From the NCBI RefSeq assembly GCF_001653135.1, contig NZ_BDDS01000005.1:248001-312000 (forward strand): a stretch of DNA of 64,000 nt, written 5' to 3'. The position numbers and the translations under genes were made by a program. The notes below the pieces were generated by a model. It was not told the DNA's origin and ran no database searches. It worked only from the letters and a program-made list of their open reading frames with translations. Below are positions 11,021 through 20,117 of the stretch, piece after piece; position 1 is the stretch's first letter; every line of letters starts with the position of its first letter. The stretch comes from Pseudoalteromonas neustonica. GTDB taxonomy: Bacteria; Pseudomonadota; Gammaproteobacteria; Enterobacterales; Alteromonadaceae.

Positions 11021-11470
11021 ATGGCAGGCACAAACCTTTTAACATTGCTTGATGATATAACTGCGCTATTGGATGATATAGCTACTATGAGCAAGGTTGC
11101 GACTAAAAAAACGGCGGGTGTGCTCGGTGATGATCTAGCCTTAAACGCACAGCAAGTGACAGGGGTAAGTGCAGATCGAGAATTACCCGTTGTATGGGCT
11201 GTTGCTAAAGGCTCATTTTTAAATAAAACCATGTTAGTTCCTGCGGCATTGTTGATCAGTGTGTGGCTGCCGTGGTTGATAACGCCTTTATTAATGATTG
11301 GTGGTCTTTTTTTATGTTTTGAAGGTGCTGAAAAGTTAGTGGAGAAAGCTTTTCCTGCGGCTAAATCTAATGATCATAATGAGGCGGCAGATATTGATTT
11401 AGTTGAATATGAAAAACAAAAAATAAAAGGGGCAATCCGGACAGATTTTATTCTTAATATGAAAAGTTAG
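11021..11470 (+). pseudogene. DUF808 (YedI-like) inner-membrane protein, truncated by the island
   Basis: The first 145 residues match YedI-type DUF808 proteins very well ([43 protein letters not shown]..., membrane segment [28 protein letters not shown], then [10 protein letters not shown]). Family members are about 300 residues and continue with several more membrane helices after FILS. Here the match stops at codon 145 and four foreign codons precede a stop. The 5' end is intact with a good ribosome site (AAGGAACAAGG). The 3' half is not in the window. The break at about 11455 marks the left edge of inserted DNA. Confidence 0.85.
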
Positions 11471-11820
11471 ATAGGATACTTTCCTATAATCTATATATAG
11501 CATGTGCTTTATGGAAAATCAAGTATACCGTTTTGTTTTTCTATTTTTTTGGTAACAGTATACTTTTAGAGTTTCTTAACTGAATTAAGAGAGTTAAGAA
11601 ACTCAAACCCAACGAATTACTAAGTTTTCGTTTCTAAGACCCTTTAGCACTAATTCACTTTTACACATATAACTGTAACAATATAGGTGGCTTTTCAGAG
11701 AAGCCAGTTTCCACACATGCGGACGAAATGGATTTACTCTGGGTTTAAAAGATTAATCATACATTGAAGATGTAATGACTTGGGTGCTGTGGACCTTAGT
11801 TGTTATGTTTTGGTGTGCGT
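11471..11820. other. Non-coding island margin with inverted repeats
   Basis: No gene recognised. Two inverted repeats stand out: AAGTATAC (11521-11528) with GTATACTT (11558-11565), and GAGTTTCTTAAC (11569-11580) with its perfect complement at 11593-11604. They lie just inside the point where DUF808 breaks and could belong to the end of the inserted element, or be regulatory or terminator structures. No att-like direct repeat can be tested because the right end is outside the window. Confidence 0.4.
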
Positions 11821-12183
11821 ATGTCTTTTGAATCAGAAGCGCTTATAAGTAATATAAAGCGTCAGGCAAAGAGGTTGTCAAAAAAGTTATCAATTCCCCT
11901 TGGGCAGGCCCAAGAAGGAGTATCTATTTGTCTATACGGCTGTGACAGTTACAGTGATTTACTAGTAAAAATAAAAGCTGAATCTTTTGACAATCCATTG
12001 ATAGTACTTTCCGCTCTCTCACCAAACTCGGAAATATTTTTAGTAAAAATATTGGCTAGCCACCTAGATAGCATCATCGGAAATTTTGAAAAAAAATTTC
12101 CCGGCTCCAATATAAATGAAGAATTGGTCATATCCCTTTTTGGGCTTAGCTTTTCAGAGTTTAAACTCAAAATATCTACATAA
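11821..12183 (+). CDS. Hypothetical protein
   Basis: A 120-residue, probably cytoplasmic protein that I do not recognise. The N-terminus (about 8-45, IKRQAKRLSKKLSIPLGQAQEGVSICLYGCDSYSDLL) resembles the short helical domain found in some plasmid and accessory proteins, in which a basic helix is followed by a short motif ending near a tryptophan/tyrosine. A similar pattern (KLNKQAKEFAELLEFPDLYAQGLWARGVYNSP) opens the next gene, so the two may be related. Start taken at ATG 11821; a TTG at 11800 is in frame. It belongs to the cluster of unknown genes at the island edge. Confidence 0.5.
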   Translation: MSFESEALISNIKRQAKRLSKKLSIPLGQAQEGVSICLYGCDSYSDLLVKIKAESFDNPLIVLSALSPNSEIFLVKILASHLDSIIGNFEKKFPGSNINEELVISLFGLSFSEFKLKIST

Positions 12184-12240
12184 ATTTGTACAAATACGTA
12201 AGTTGTCATTTTGTTTTTTGGCGATATTATAAGATGAAGG

Positions 12241-12310
12241 CTGACCGGACAGCCTACGCCTACGCATATTTTTTTCGTTAAAAATATGAGCAGTGAAGCG
12301 GAGCATCCGA
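12241..12310. other. Intergenic inverted repeats
   Basis: The gap between two hypothetical genes holds an AT-rich hairpin (CATATTTTT at 12265-12273, complement at 12280-12288) flanked by GC-richer segments unlike the surroundings. I considered an integron attC site but could not find the GTTRRRY / RYYYAAC core pair. Function unknown. Confidence 0.3.
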
Positions 12311-12391
12311 AAAATTTGGTGATTCAAATAGTCAGATAAACAGTGTGTTAGTAGGCCATTGTTTGTTTGCAAGCACTGTTTGGAGAACTAT

Positions 12392-13429
12392 ATGATCTCG
12401 CTATACCAATTAAAGAATAAGCTTAACAAACAAGCTAAAGAGTTTGCTGAGTTATTAGAGTTTCCTGATCTTTACGCACAAGGTCTGTGGGCTAGAGGTG
12501 TTTATAACAGCCCTCATTTTTCTGATACCCATAATTGTCTCACTGAGGTGTTTGAACAGGAAAATCTGGATTCAATTCTAAAGCACGATTCCCTGAAATA
12601 CTTGATGATCAATGAATATGATGATCAAGAAATCATTGAGTCGCTTCATAAAGAAATTGAGTCAATGGCAAACCGCATTGAAAGCCTGATGCTGGTAGAT
12701 ATCGAAACATTAGAGTTAGTTTCAGTGATCTACCAAGCTTTAGGGTTACCTGAAGATGCCAAGTTTATTGTAAATACAGGAGCTGACTTCCGCTTAGAGT
12801 GGCGACCATACTTTGATGCCTTTGATGATCCGTTGATAGTTCAATATGCAGATTTAAAAGTTCATGGTTGTTATTTCAGGCTCATCGCTTCAAAGTTTCC
12901 GTTTGAAAAGCTTTCCTTGGATAACATTAAAAAATACATGTACATCAATCATGTAAACCATGATGGTGAATTCGAAGGCTGTATATCTGACGGAAATAGC
13001 TTTTCGAAACATGAACATTGGCTGATGTTGACACTCGAACTATTCAACAGCGGCAAAGTAAGCAAGACTCAGTTCAGTCCAACAACCTTCAAAATCGAGG
13101 GCATGCGTTATTTGGTTTATGGCTTCCCACTGGTTCCTTCCTATGTATCTGATTGGCACAAACCCGATTTATGTCTACAGGTCAAAAACGTAGATGGAGA
13201 TCAAAAGTTTACTATTCGTATAGACCAGCAGAGCTTAATTTTCTATGCCCGTCGCGTTGATACCAATTTTTTTAACACCATAGATTATGAAAAATACATT
13301 TCGTTGTATCAATCTAGTGTTCTGTCACATTTTGATGCTGACAAGAATTTACTAGAAGTCGATGGGGTTAAATATCTAAGTTTTTTTCGCCCGTTTAGCA
13401 TTGAGGATAACAAGGAAGCACAAGCATGA
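12392..13429 (+). CDS. Hypothetical protein
   Basis: A 345-residue soluble, acidic protein with no domain I can name. The start is set at ATG 12392 (MISLYQLKNKLNKQ), with GGAGAA upstream; the open frame extends to 12359 without a better start. The N-terminal 40 residues share a helical pattern with the preceding gene. The C-terminal part is rich in beta-strand-like aromatic segments (KFTIRIDQQSLIFYARRV, LLEVDGVKYLSFF). The stop overlaps the next gene's start (ATGA), so translation is probably coupled with the two small genes that follow. Confidence 0.5.
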   Translation: MISLYQLKNKLNKQAKEFAELLEFPDLYAQGLWARGVYNSPHFSDTHNCLTEVFEQENLDSILKHDSLKYLMINEYDDQEIIESLHKEIESMANRIESLMLVDIETLELVSVIYQALGLPEDAKFIVNTGADFRLEWRPYFDAFDDPLIVQYADLKVHGCYFRLIASKFPFEKLSLDNIKKYMYINHVNHDGEFEGCISDGNSFSKHEHWLMLTLELFNSGKVSKTQFSPTTFKIEGMRYLVYGFPLVPSYVSDWHKPDLCLQVKNVDGDQKFTIRIDQQSLIFYARRVDTNFFNTIDYEKYISLYQSSVLSHFDADKNLLEVDGVKYLSFFRPFSIEDNKEAQA

Positions 13430-13743
13430 GACCAAAAATCAAACTGACTAACGCCACACTTATCTCAATTCAATCTGATACAGAGGAAAAAGTTGAACAG
13501 GTGCTTTACGCCACATTTGCTGAAGATAGTGATTGCGGTAAAAAGGGAGAAGTTTTGTTCACAACAAAAGTTATCGAAATCAATGGCCTTGAGTTCCGAA
13601 CTTTTGGTGCTGACTTTTATACCTTAGATGCTGAACCAAAAGAGTTTGATGTAAATGTATTTGAGTTCAATTTAATGCATGAGTGTATGTATTCTCCAAA
13701 TGAGTTATTAGAGTTGCGAGATATGCTCCCTGCTAGCTATTAG
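13426..13743 (+). CDS. Hypothetical small acidic protein
   Basis: A 105-residue protein, unrecognised, overlapping the upstream gene by 4 bp. Its C-terminus (FNLMHECMYSPNELLELRDML) closely matches the C-terminus of the next gene (LVVMRAGAYSADRVLEMREQL), so the two look like diverged tandem paralogues. Small, acidic, strand-rich proteins in tandem copies resemble immunity proteins or antidotes, but nothing in the sequence proves that. Confidence 0.5.
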   Translation: MRPKIKLTNATLISIQSDTEEKVEQVLYATFAEDSDCGKKGEVLFTTKVIEINGLEFRTFGADFYTLDAEPKEFDVNVFEFNLMHECMYSPNELLELRDMLPASY

Positions 13744-13756
13744 TAGGGAGTAACAC

Positions 13757-14104
13757 ATGGATAAAACATTTTTAAAGGATGCCTACATAGTCTCAGTCTA
13801 TGACTATAAAGAATTTGAAAAATCATTTATTGGCGAGTTTTTATCAGGGGTGGTTATTGACGATGAAACATTCAGATTTCGGCCATTTGAGCAAATAGTA
13901 ACTTCAAAGATTATTAGCAAAACTGCTGTCGAGGATAAACTAGAAATAACCACACATAATGGGAGTTACTATGTGATTGATGTTGACCACAAGTTAATTG
14001 ATATTTCGTTTGTTGAATTGGTTGTTATGAGAGCAGGAGCTTATTCGGCAGATCGAGTTTTAGAAATGAGAGAGCAACTTAAGTCTCAACATAAAAGTCA
14101 TTAA
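13757..14104 (+). CDS. Hypothetical small acidic protein, paralogue of its neighbour
   Basis: A 115-residue protein with AGGGAG ahead of the ATG, 13 bp after the previous stop. The C-terminal motif MRAGAYSADRVLEMREQL parallels that of the preceding gene. It is strand-rich in the middle (KLEITTHNGSYYVIDV). No known family recognised. It ends the unknown operon, apart from a short cut-off reading frame that follows. Confidence 0.5.
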   Translation: MDKTFLKDAYIVSVYDYKEFEKSFIGEFLSGVVIDDETFRFRPFEQIVTSKIISKTAVEDKLEITTHNGSYYVIDVDHKLIDISFVELVVMRAGAYSADRVLEMREQLKSQHKSH

Positions 14105-14127
14105 ATAACGAAAATAAGGAGTCTAGA

Positions 14128-14175
14128 ATGACTTCAACAAATTCAATATTCGATCAGATTAGTAATTTTACGTAA
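14128..14175 (+). pseudogene. Cut-off gene start (15 codons)
   Basis: A clear ribosome site (AAGGAG at 14116-14121) precedes ATG at 14128, but the frame MTSTNSIFDQISNFT stops after 15 codons. This looks like the 5' stub of a fourth gene of the unknown operon, cut when the adjacent czc block was joined at about 14176. A functional 15-residue leader peptide is an alternative. Confidence 0.35.
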
Positions 14176-14205
14176 TAGCTAGCTTTTTAGTGATAGCAAT
14201 AAAGC

Positions 14206-14242
14206 GAAGCTTCCAATTCATATTCCTTGATTCGGAAGCTTC
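14206..14242 (-). terminator. Probable terminator of the first RND operon
   Basis: A perfect 9-bp inverted repeat (GAAGCTTCC at 14206-14214, GGAAGCTTC at 14234-14242) sits 20 bp beyond the stop of the leftward RND pump gene. On the minus strand the stem is followed by GCTTTATT, a weak U tract. Confidence 0.5.
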
Positions 14243-14261
14243 ACAATTGATGAAAATTGAA

Positions 14262-17200
14262 TTAGCGGGATAACTCCTCAATTTTCTTTTTGGAGAACCA
14301 GCGATATAAAACAGGCAAAACAAACAATGTGAGTAATGTTGCTGTTATCAAACCACCAACTATAACACTTGCCAGTGGTCGTTGTATTTCAGCTCCTACA
14401 CCATTTGACATTAACATCGGTATTAAACCTAATGCAGATGTTATTGCTGTCATAAGAACAGGTCTCAAACGAGAAGTTGCTCCTTCAAAAACAGCATCAG
14501 TGACTTCTAAGCCATCTCTAATTCGCTGGTTTATACTTTCAACCATAACCACACCATTTAACACTGCAACACCAAATAGTGTAATGAAGCCAACGGAGCT
14601 TGGTACGGACAAGTATTGCCCAGAGAAATATAAGGAGAAAACACCACCGATAACAGCTAATGGGACATTAACTAAAATCAACATGGCTTGACCAACTGAG
14701 CCAAATGCGAAGTAAAGCAAAAGAGCAATTAGCGCCAAAGATAAAGGAACCACTATAGCTAACCGTTGTTGTGCTCGTTGTTGACTTTCAAATTGACCAC
14801 CAATGGCAACAGAGTAGCCAGCAGGTAAATCGACTTTCTCGGCGATTACTTGTCTGATATCGGCAACAACACTGCCCATATCTCGATTCTGTACGTTGGC
14901 TTGGATAACAACACGTCGTTGCACATCATCTCTTCTCACTTGCGGAGGGCCTGACTCAAAAGAGATTGTTGCAACATCACCAAGACGAACCCAAGCCCCT
15001 GTTGGAGACTGAATGCGAATATCAGAAATAGCTTCTTTATTACTACGATATTCTTTTTCTAAACGCACATATATATCATAACGCTCATTCCCGTTGATGA
15101 TTTGTCCTGCTTCAACTCCACCTATACCATCTCGTATCACTTCCATTATATCACCGACCGATAGGCCAAAACGTGAAAGCTCTTGTCTGTTTGGCTTTAC
15201 AACTAATTGAGCTTCACCAGCTATTTGTTCAAGCGCAACATCTCTAGCGCCTTCAACTTCTTTAATTGCCGATTCTATTTCTTGCCCTTTAACTGCCAAT
15301 TGATTGAGGTCTGGCCCAAACAGCTTTATCGCTAGTTGTGCTTTTACACCAGATAGTAACTCATCTACACGGGTGGCAATTGGTTGAGAAAAGTTCAGTA
15401 AAAGTCCCGGAAACTCTTCAAGCGATTGTTCCATTTTGTTTTGCAGTTCATAACGGTTTGAAGCACTGGTCCACTCGGATACAGGTTTAAGTCCGATATA
15501 AATCTCGATGTTATTAACTGGTTCAGGATCGCCGCCAATATCAGGTCGCCCGATACGGCTTAGCGCATAAGTAACTTCAGGAAATGCCATCAACTTTTCT
15601 TCTAATATAGGTGAAACCATCAATGCAGTATCTAAACTAGAAGAAGGAGCAAGAGTTGCTCTTAAGTTAATTGTTCCTTCTTCTAGCTCTGGAACGAATT
15701 CAGTACCTATGTAAGGTATAATTGAAAAAGCCGAAACAACCATAATTAGCGAGGTAACAACAATTAACTTGGTACGTTTAAGTGCAAACTTAAGCCCCTT
15801 TTTATATAGCTTATCTAAAGGTTTAACGACAAAGCTTTCTCTTTCTTTTATGCCTTTTTTGAACATGAAAGTGGCGAGTGCTGGTACGATAAACAAGGCA
15901 ACAACAATAGCTGAAATGATGGCTAAAATAATACTAATTGCCATTGGCTGGAATAATTTTGCTTCGACGCCTTCAAAGCTAAACAAAGGCAAGAACACGA
16001 CTAAAATGACAGAAGCAGCAAAAAATACTGGGCGAGCCACTTCTTTGCCTGCTTGTTTTAGCCGCAACTCGATACCATGATCATCTTTTTCTATTGCAAA
16101 GGGATCAGTATCATCACTAGGAACACGTGCTTCTACACTTTGTTGGTGTGTTGAATCAGGGTGGTTTAAATGTTTAAACATATTTTCAACCATGACCACT
16201 GAGCCGTCCACAAGCATACCAATAGCTACGGCAATGCCACCTAGTGACATAAGATTGGCAGAAATTCCCCACCAAGCCATGATCATTAATGCAATACCTA
16301 CCGATATTGGAATGGAAATAAGAACAAGAAACGTTGCTCTTAAATTCATTAAGAACAGGGCAAGCACGATACAAATAAAGATAAAGGCAAGTGCTAGTGC
16401 ATTGACTACAGTACTGACAGCTTGTTCGATTAAATCAGCTTGATCATAGAAGGGTTCGAATCGAACACCTTTAGGTAATGCCTGATTGATTAGTGGAATT
16501 CGTGCATTAATACCATCAATGGTTGCTTTTGTATTGGAACCCATACGCTTGAGTACAATGCCTGATACAACTTCACCTAGGTTTTCAACTTTTCCTTCGG
16601 ACGTTTTACGGGTCATAGTGACCGCACCTTGTCGAATTTCACTACCTAGTTCAACTTTGGCGACATCAGAAACCGTCACAACAGTACCATCTACGGTTTT
16701 TACAGGTACTTGCTTAATGTTGCTAATGCCTGCTTCACCACTTTCGAACCAACCCGTTCCTCGAATAACAAGCTGCTCTTGTCCTCGGTTCATATACCAA
16801 CCGCCAACGTTGGCATTGTTACTATCAAGTGCATTAACGATATCTTCTTGCGACAATCCATATGCAAGGAGCTTAGAGGGAGCTATGTTCACTTGATATT
16901 GCCTAACATTACCTCCGAAAGATAAGACATCTGTGACACCATCAACTGGCATAATTAGCAATTTGATTATCCAATCATTGAGGCTTCTGAGCGCCATTGA
17001 GTCATATCCTGCGTCTTTATCTGACACGAGCAAGTATTGAAATACTTGACCTAACCCAGACGTATTTGGTCCCATTTCAGGCGTACCTACACCGTCAGGT
17101 ATCAACTCTTTTGCAGCTTGAAGCCGTTCAAAGACGAGCTGCCGTGCAAAATAGATATCAGTCCCTTCTTTAAAAACGACAGTAACGCCAGACAGCCCCG

Positions 17201-17462
17201 TTTTGGAAATTGAACGTACTTGTTCAACATCAGGTAACGCATACATGACCGCTTCAATCGGATAAGTGATGAGTTGTTCTACTTCTTCTGCGGCAAGCCC
17301 CGGCGCTTCTGTATTAACCGCGACTTGAACATTAGTCACATCAGGGAAAGCATCCAAGTTCAGTTTTGGGATCACCATTATTGCGCCAACAATAGTGGCA
17401 AATAAGGCAATCAAAATAAGGAGTCGGTTGTTTACAGACCAATCTATAATTTTATTAAACAT
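14262..17462 (-). CDS. Heavy-metal RND efflux pump, CzcA/CusA family
   Basis: This 1066-residue inner-membrane proton/metal antiporter exports divalent or monovalent metal ions from the periplasm or cytosol through a tripartite pump. It has the RND layout: a first membrane helix at about 12-30, a periplasmic porter domain, helices 2-6 starting near 335, a second porter domain, and helices 8-12 near 880-1050. The fourth helix carries GGIAVAIGMLVDGSVVMVEN, which lacks the LDFG of the Zn/Co/Cd (HME1) pumps, so the metal is uncertain. The pump at 50884 does have LDFG. It lies 11 bp after the adaptor gene in a leftward operon headed by two CDF exporters and driven by a MerR-type promoter, so Zn/Cd/Pb is a fair guess. 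Confidence 0.88.
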   Translation of the reverse strand: MFNKIIDWSVNNRLLILIALFATIVGAIMVIPKLNLDAFPDVTNVQVAVNTEAPGLAAEEVEQLITYPIEAVMYALPDVEQVRSISKTGLSGVTVVFKEGTDIYFARQLVFERLQAAKELIPDGVGTPEMGPNTSGLGQVFQYLLVSDKDAGYDSMALRSLNDWIIKLLIMPVDGVTDVLSFGGNVRQYQVNIAPSKLLAYGLSQEDIVNALDSNNANVGGWYMNRGQEQLVIRGTGWFESGEAGISNIKQVPVKTVDGTVVTVSDVAKVELGSEIRQGAVTMTRKTSEGKVENLGEVVSGIVLKRMGSNTKATIDGINARIPLINQALPKGVRFEPFYDQADLIEQAVSTVVNALALAFIFICIVLALFLMNLRATFLVLISIPISVGIALMIMAWWGISANLMSLGGIAVAIGMLVDGSVVMVENMFKHLNHPDSTHQQSVEARVPSDDTDPFAIEKDDHGIELRLKQAGKEVARPVFFAASVILVVFLPLFSFEGVEAKLFQPMAISIILAIISAIVVALFIVPALATFMFKKGIKERESFVVKPLDKLYKKGLKFALKRTKLIVVTSLIMVVSAFSIIPYIGTEFVPELEEGTINLRATLAPSSSLDTALMVSPILEEKLMAFPEVTYALSRIGRPDIGGDPEPVNNIEIYIGLKPVSEWTSASNRYELQNKMEQSLEEFPGLLLNFSQPIATRVDELLSGVKAQLAIKLFGPDLNQLAVKGQEIESAIKEVEGARDVALEQIAGEAQLVVKPNRQELSRFGLSVGDIMEVIRDGIGGVEAGQIINGNERYDIYVRLEKEYRSNKEAISDIRIQSPTGAWVRLGDVATISFESGPPQVRRDDVQRRVVIQANVQNRDMGSVVADIRQVIAEKVDLPAGYSVAIGGQFESQQRAQQRLAIVVPLSLALIALLLYFAFGSVGQAMLILVNVPLAVIGGVFSLYFSGQYLSVPSSVGFITLFGVAVLNGVVMVESINQRIRDGLEVTDAVFEGATSRLRPVLMTAITSALGLIPMLMSNGVGAEIQRPLASVIVGGLITATLLTLFVLPVLYRWFSKKKIEELSR

Positions 17463-17473
17463 AGCGGCTCTCC

Positions 17474-18763
17474 TTAATGGTTATGCGGATCAAATCCGCC
17501 TTTAGCTATTTCAGAAGCAACAAAAAACGCTCCTTGAGTGACCACACGAGTACCACTTTCTAAACCAAATATTTCTCTGAAATTACCTAGAGAACGACCT
17601 AACTCAACCTCTGTCGCTTTGAATTCACCGGGATGATCCTCAACAAATACGGTCCAATCTCCGTCCGCACTTCTAATTAGCGCTTCTTCTGGAACGGCCA
17701 TAACTTTTTGTTCAGTGGCAAATTGGAAATATACTTTAACAAACATGCCTGAATGGAGATTGTCATCTGCATTATTAACACTTAGGCGAATGATTCGAGT
17801 TCTAGTGATGGGATCAATCGTGTGGGCTTCCTGAATAACTTTTGCCTTATAATCCTCTCCTTCTAATTTAACTATTGCCGGAGAGTTGATTGATAGATTG
17901 AGCTTTTTGTTGGGTGATACTTTAGCTTCCACCCACAGCTTATTTTCATCTGCCAAAAGCATGATAGTATCACCCGCATCGACTCGTTGGCCTTGGGTGA
18001 AGTCATCTTGTAAAACTACTCCTTCTCGCTGAGCTACTAGCGAATATTGGCCAAACGAAGTTATGTCTTTATTTGATATGTCTTTTATAGCTTTTTCAGT
18101 TAACCCTAGTGCGATAAGTTTTCCGTATGTGGCGTTAAATGTGGTTTGAGCCTGAAGTAAACGACTTTCACTTACTGTTTTGTTGCCTAATTTCTTTACT
18201 CGCTGCCATTCAGTTGACGCAATCAAGTAGTCAGCTTGAGCTTGAGCCATTGCTTCACTAAATAGGGTGACCAGCTTTTGTCCTTTTTCTACGTGTTCAC
18301 CGAGTGCAGTATGTCTGCTTATTATCACTGACTCGGTACGGGGAGAAACGACATAGCTGCTATAACCATCTACTTTGACCTCTCCGGGCGCATAGATTGT
18401 ACTGAATTGATAATCAGGTCTTATGCTTTGAACTTTAATATTGGCTAGTGACATTTTTTGAGGGCTTAGAGTAATACCTTCTTCATGTTCCTCTTCAGTT
18501 TCTTTATTTTTGCTCTCTTGGTCGTGACCATGTTCGTCATGTTCTGTGTCTTTTTCAGAATGGTTGCCTTCATTTTCCTGATGGCCTTCTTCTACATGAT
18601 TTTCTTCACTTTCCGAGTGTTCGTGTTTATGTTTTTTGGGATTTGCTGTTACAGGTTCAATTGTATTTACTTGTAGAGCATACACTTCACCGCTTAATGT
18701 CCCACCTAAAAAAAGTCCACTAATTACTATTGCTAATAATTTTTTGCTAAATAATGTATTCAT
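17474..18763 (-). CDS. RND periplasmic adaptor (CzcB-like) with long His/Glu-rich segment
   Basis: A 429-residue membrane-fusion protein. After a signal anchor (about 8-30) comes an extended His/Glu/Asp-rich stretch (about 42-95; repeated HE, EH, HSE and HEEG) that could bind Zn or Cd. The usual barrel-sandwich hybrid and helical hairpin follow (VVSPRTESVIISRHTALGEHVEKGQ ... SLVAQREGVVLQDDFTQGQRVDAGD), then beta-barrel and membrane-proximal domains ending in GGFDPHNH. It links the inner-membrane pump to the outer-membrane channel encoded upstream. The gap to the pump gene is 11 bp. Confidence 0.88.
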   Translation of the reverse strand: MNTLFSKKLLAIVISGLFLGGTLSGEVYALQVNTIEPVTANPKKHKHEHSESEENHVEEGHQENEGNHSEKDTEHDEHGHDQESKNKETEEEHEEGITLSPQKMSLANIKVQSIRPDYQFSTIYAPGEVKVDGYSSYVVSPRTESVIISRHTALGEHVEKGQKLVTLFSEAMAQAQADYLIASTEWQRVKKLGNKTVSESRLLQAQTTFNATYGKLIALGLTEKAIKDISNKDITSFGQYSLVAQREGVVLQDDFTQGQRVDAGDTIMLLADENKLWVEAKVSPNKKLNLSINSPAIVKLEGEDYKAKVIQEAHTIDPITRTRIIRLSVNNADDNLHSGMFVKVYFQFATEQKVMAVPEEALIRSADGDWTVFVEDHPGEFKATEVELGRSLGNFREIFGLESGTRVVTQGAFFVASEIAKGGFDPHNH

Positions 18764-18817
18764 TTTTTTACCTATATTCTTTTAACGTTTAAGATTTCTA
18801 ATTGCCGTTTTAACTAA

Positions 18818-20035
18818 TTAAATCTTAAACTTAGATAATTGACCCATGCTCCAAATGAAGGCTATTTCAGAGAGTCTAAATTGTTTTTCTAGTTGAATGC
18901 CTGAGTGCAATCCATCAGCTCTTTGGCTCAACGCTATTAGATAGTCTGAAGTATTGATGTCTCCAGCCTCCCAACGAGCGTTTAGCAACCTCGCGCTATT
19001 ATCAATTCGGTTTTGCATAAGGTTTTGCCATCGCTGATAGTATTTTTTACTGATCATGAGGGATTCATAGTTGGCCTGAGCTTCAAAAGAGCATTTTCGA
19101 TAAATGGATTGGAAATAAGCTTCCGCAGCAACGGCTTCTGAATATGCCGCTTTAGTAGCATCGGAATAGTTATTTCTGATATTCAAAGGCATAGAGAATG
19201 TTAAGCCAACGATATTATCGTCACTATTTTTTCCTGCGCTAATCCCTATGGTGGGATTAGCTTTATTCTCAATGGTTGTTAGTTGTGCTTTAGCTTGTTG
19301 CTCTTTCCATTTTGCTTTAGCGAATTGTACTTGGGGGTGTTGTTCAATCCATTCAGCTTTGTATGAATAGTTTTCAACATCGAAATCAATAGAGATTTTA
19401 CTGGCTAACTCTGGTGTCCAATCAGGCAGCAGCTCTTTAACTTTAACCTCAGCATTTTTTAGCTCGATTTGATCTTCAGCTATTTCACTAAAAACTTGAG
19501 ACAAGTTTAAGTAAACCAGCTCAGCATCTAGAGGCTCAAGTATTCCCGCCTTTTGTTTGTCTTCCACAATACTAAGTAAGGTTTGCAGTTGACTTTCTCT
19601 CTCCGTAGATAGCTGTGCAGTATCTTTCGCTGATTGCCAATTTGTCAAAGCAATTAACGCATCGGCCTTTTTTGAATCGATTAAATTCAATAAGTGCTGC
19701 TGGCTGGCATAAAGAGTTATCTCGCCAATTGACGTATTGGCAGAGCGTTTATCCCAAAAATCAATGGTCTGACTCAAACCGATTGAATAGTTATTAAAAT
19801 CACCTTCTTTCTCAAAACTTGCGTCAAGCTCAGGGTTATATATTGCCTGAGTTAAGCTTTTTGCATGATGATTGCTTGCGATTAACAACTCTCTTGCTTC
19901 AATTATTTCGGGATCTTTATTTATTTGTGTGTCTAACCACGACTCACTTTTTTGCTTGCTGTAAGCGGCATATGAAATACTTACAAGCAGGCAGAATGAC
20001 AGGCAAGTGCCTGTATTTTTTATATATTTATACAT
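18818..20035 (-). CDS. Outer-membrane efflux channel of the RND pump (CzcC-like, TolC fold)
   Basis: A 405-residue outer-membrane protein with signal peptide (about 1-27) and two coiled-coil/strand repeats typical of the outer-membrane-factor family. The first is NPELDASFEKEGDFNNYSIGLSQTIDFWDKRSANTSIGE, the second NPTIGISAGKNSDDNIVGLTFSMPLNIRN. The same strand motif (GLS.TIDF / GLTFSMPL) marks both halves. It is part of the leftward operon with the adaptor and pump; the 54-bp gap to the adaptor is AT-rich without a clear promoter. Confidence 0.85.
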   Translation of the reverse strand: MYKYIKNTGTCLSFCLLVSISYAAYSKQKSESWLDTQINKDPEIIEARELLIASNHHAKSLTQAIYNPELDASFEKEGDFNNYSIGLSQTIDFWDKRSANTSIGEITLYASQQHLLNLIDSKKADALIALTNWQSAKDTAQLSTERESQLQTLLSIVEDKQKAGILEPLDAELVYLNLSQVFSEIAEDQIELKNAEVKVKELLPDWTPELASKISIDFDVENYSYKAEWIEQHPQVQFAKAKWKEQQAKAQLTTIENKANPTIGISAGKNSDDNIVGLTFSMPLNIRNNYSDATKAAYSEAVAAEAYFQSIYRKCSFEAQANYESLMISKKYYQRWQNLMQNRIDNSARLLNARWEAGDINTSDYLIALSQRADGLHSGIQLEKQFRLSEIAFIWSMGQLSKFKI

Positions 20036-20117
20036 AAGACTTCTTAAATTTTAAGTATTAATCATCTCTCATTTACCGATTTTTAATCGATAAATGGACG
20101 GATATAAATTTAGAAAT

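Noticed and set aside
11471-11820. Attachment site (attL) of an integrative element
   Set aside because: Inverted repeats are visible, but without the right end no direct repeat can be shown, and no integrase or tRNA gene is next to it.
12241-12392. Possible integron attC site before a hypothetical gene
   Set aside because: There are inverted repeats and a GC-richer patch, but no GTTRRRY / RYYYAAC core pair and no integrase in the window.
13426-14104. Toxin-antitoxin pair
   Set aside because: The two small genes are tandem and paralogous, but show no known toxin or antitoxin motif; left as hypothetical.
18485-18676. Hydrophobic 63-codon frame opposite the His/Glu-rich part of the adaptor
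   Set aside because: The reverse complement of His/Glu codons gives Phe/Met/Val-rich frames; it is a shadow of the adaptor gene.
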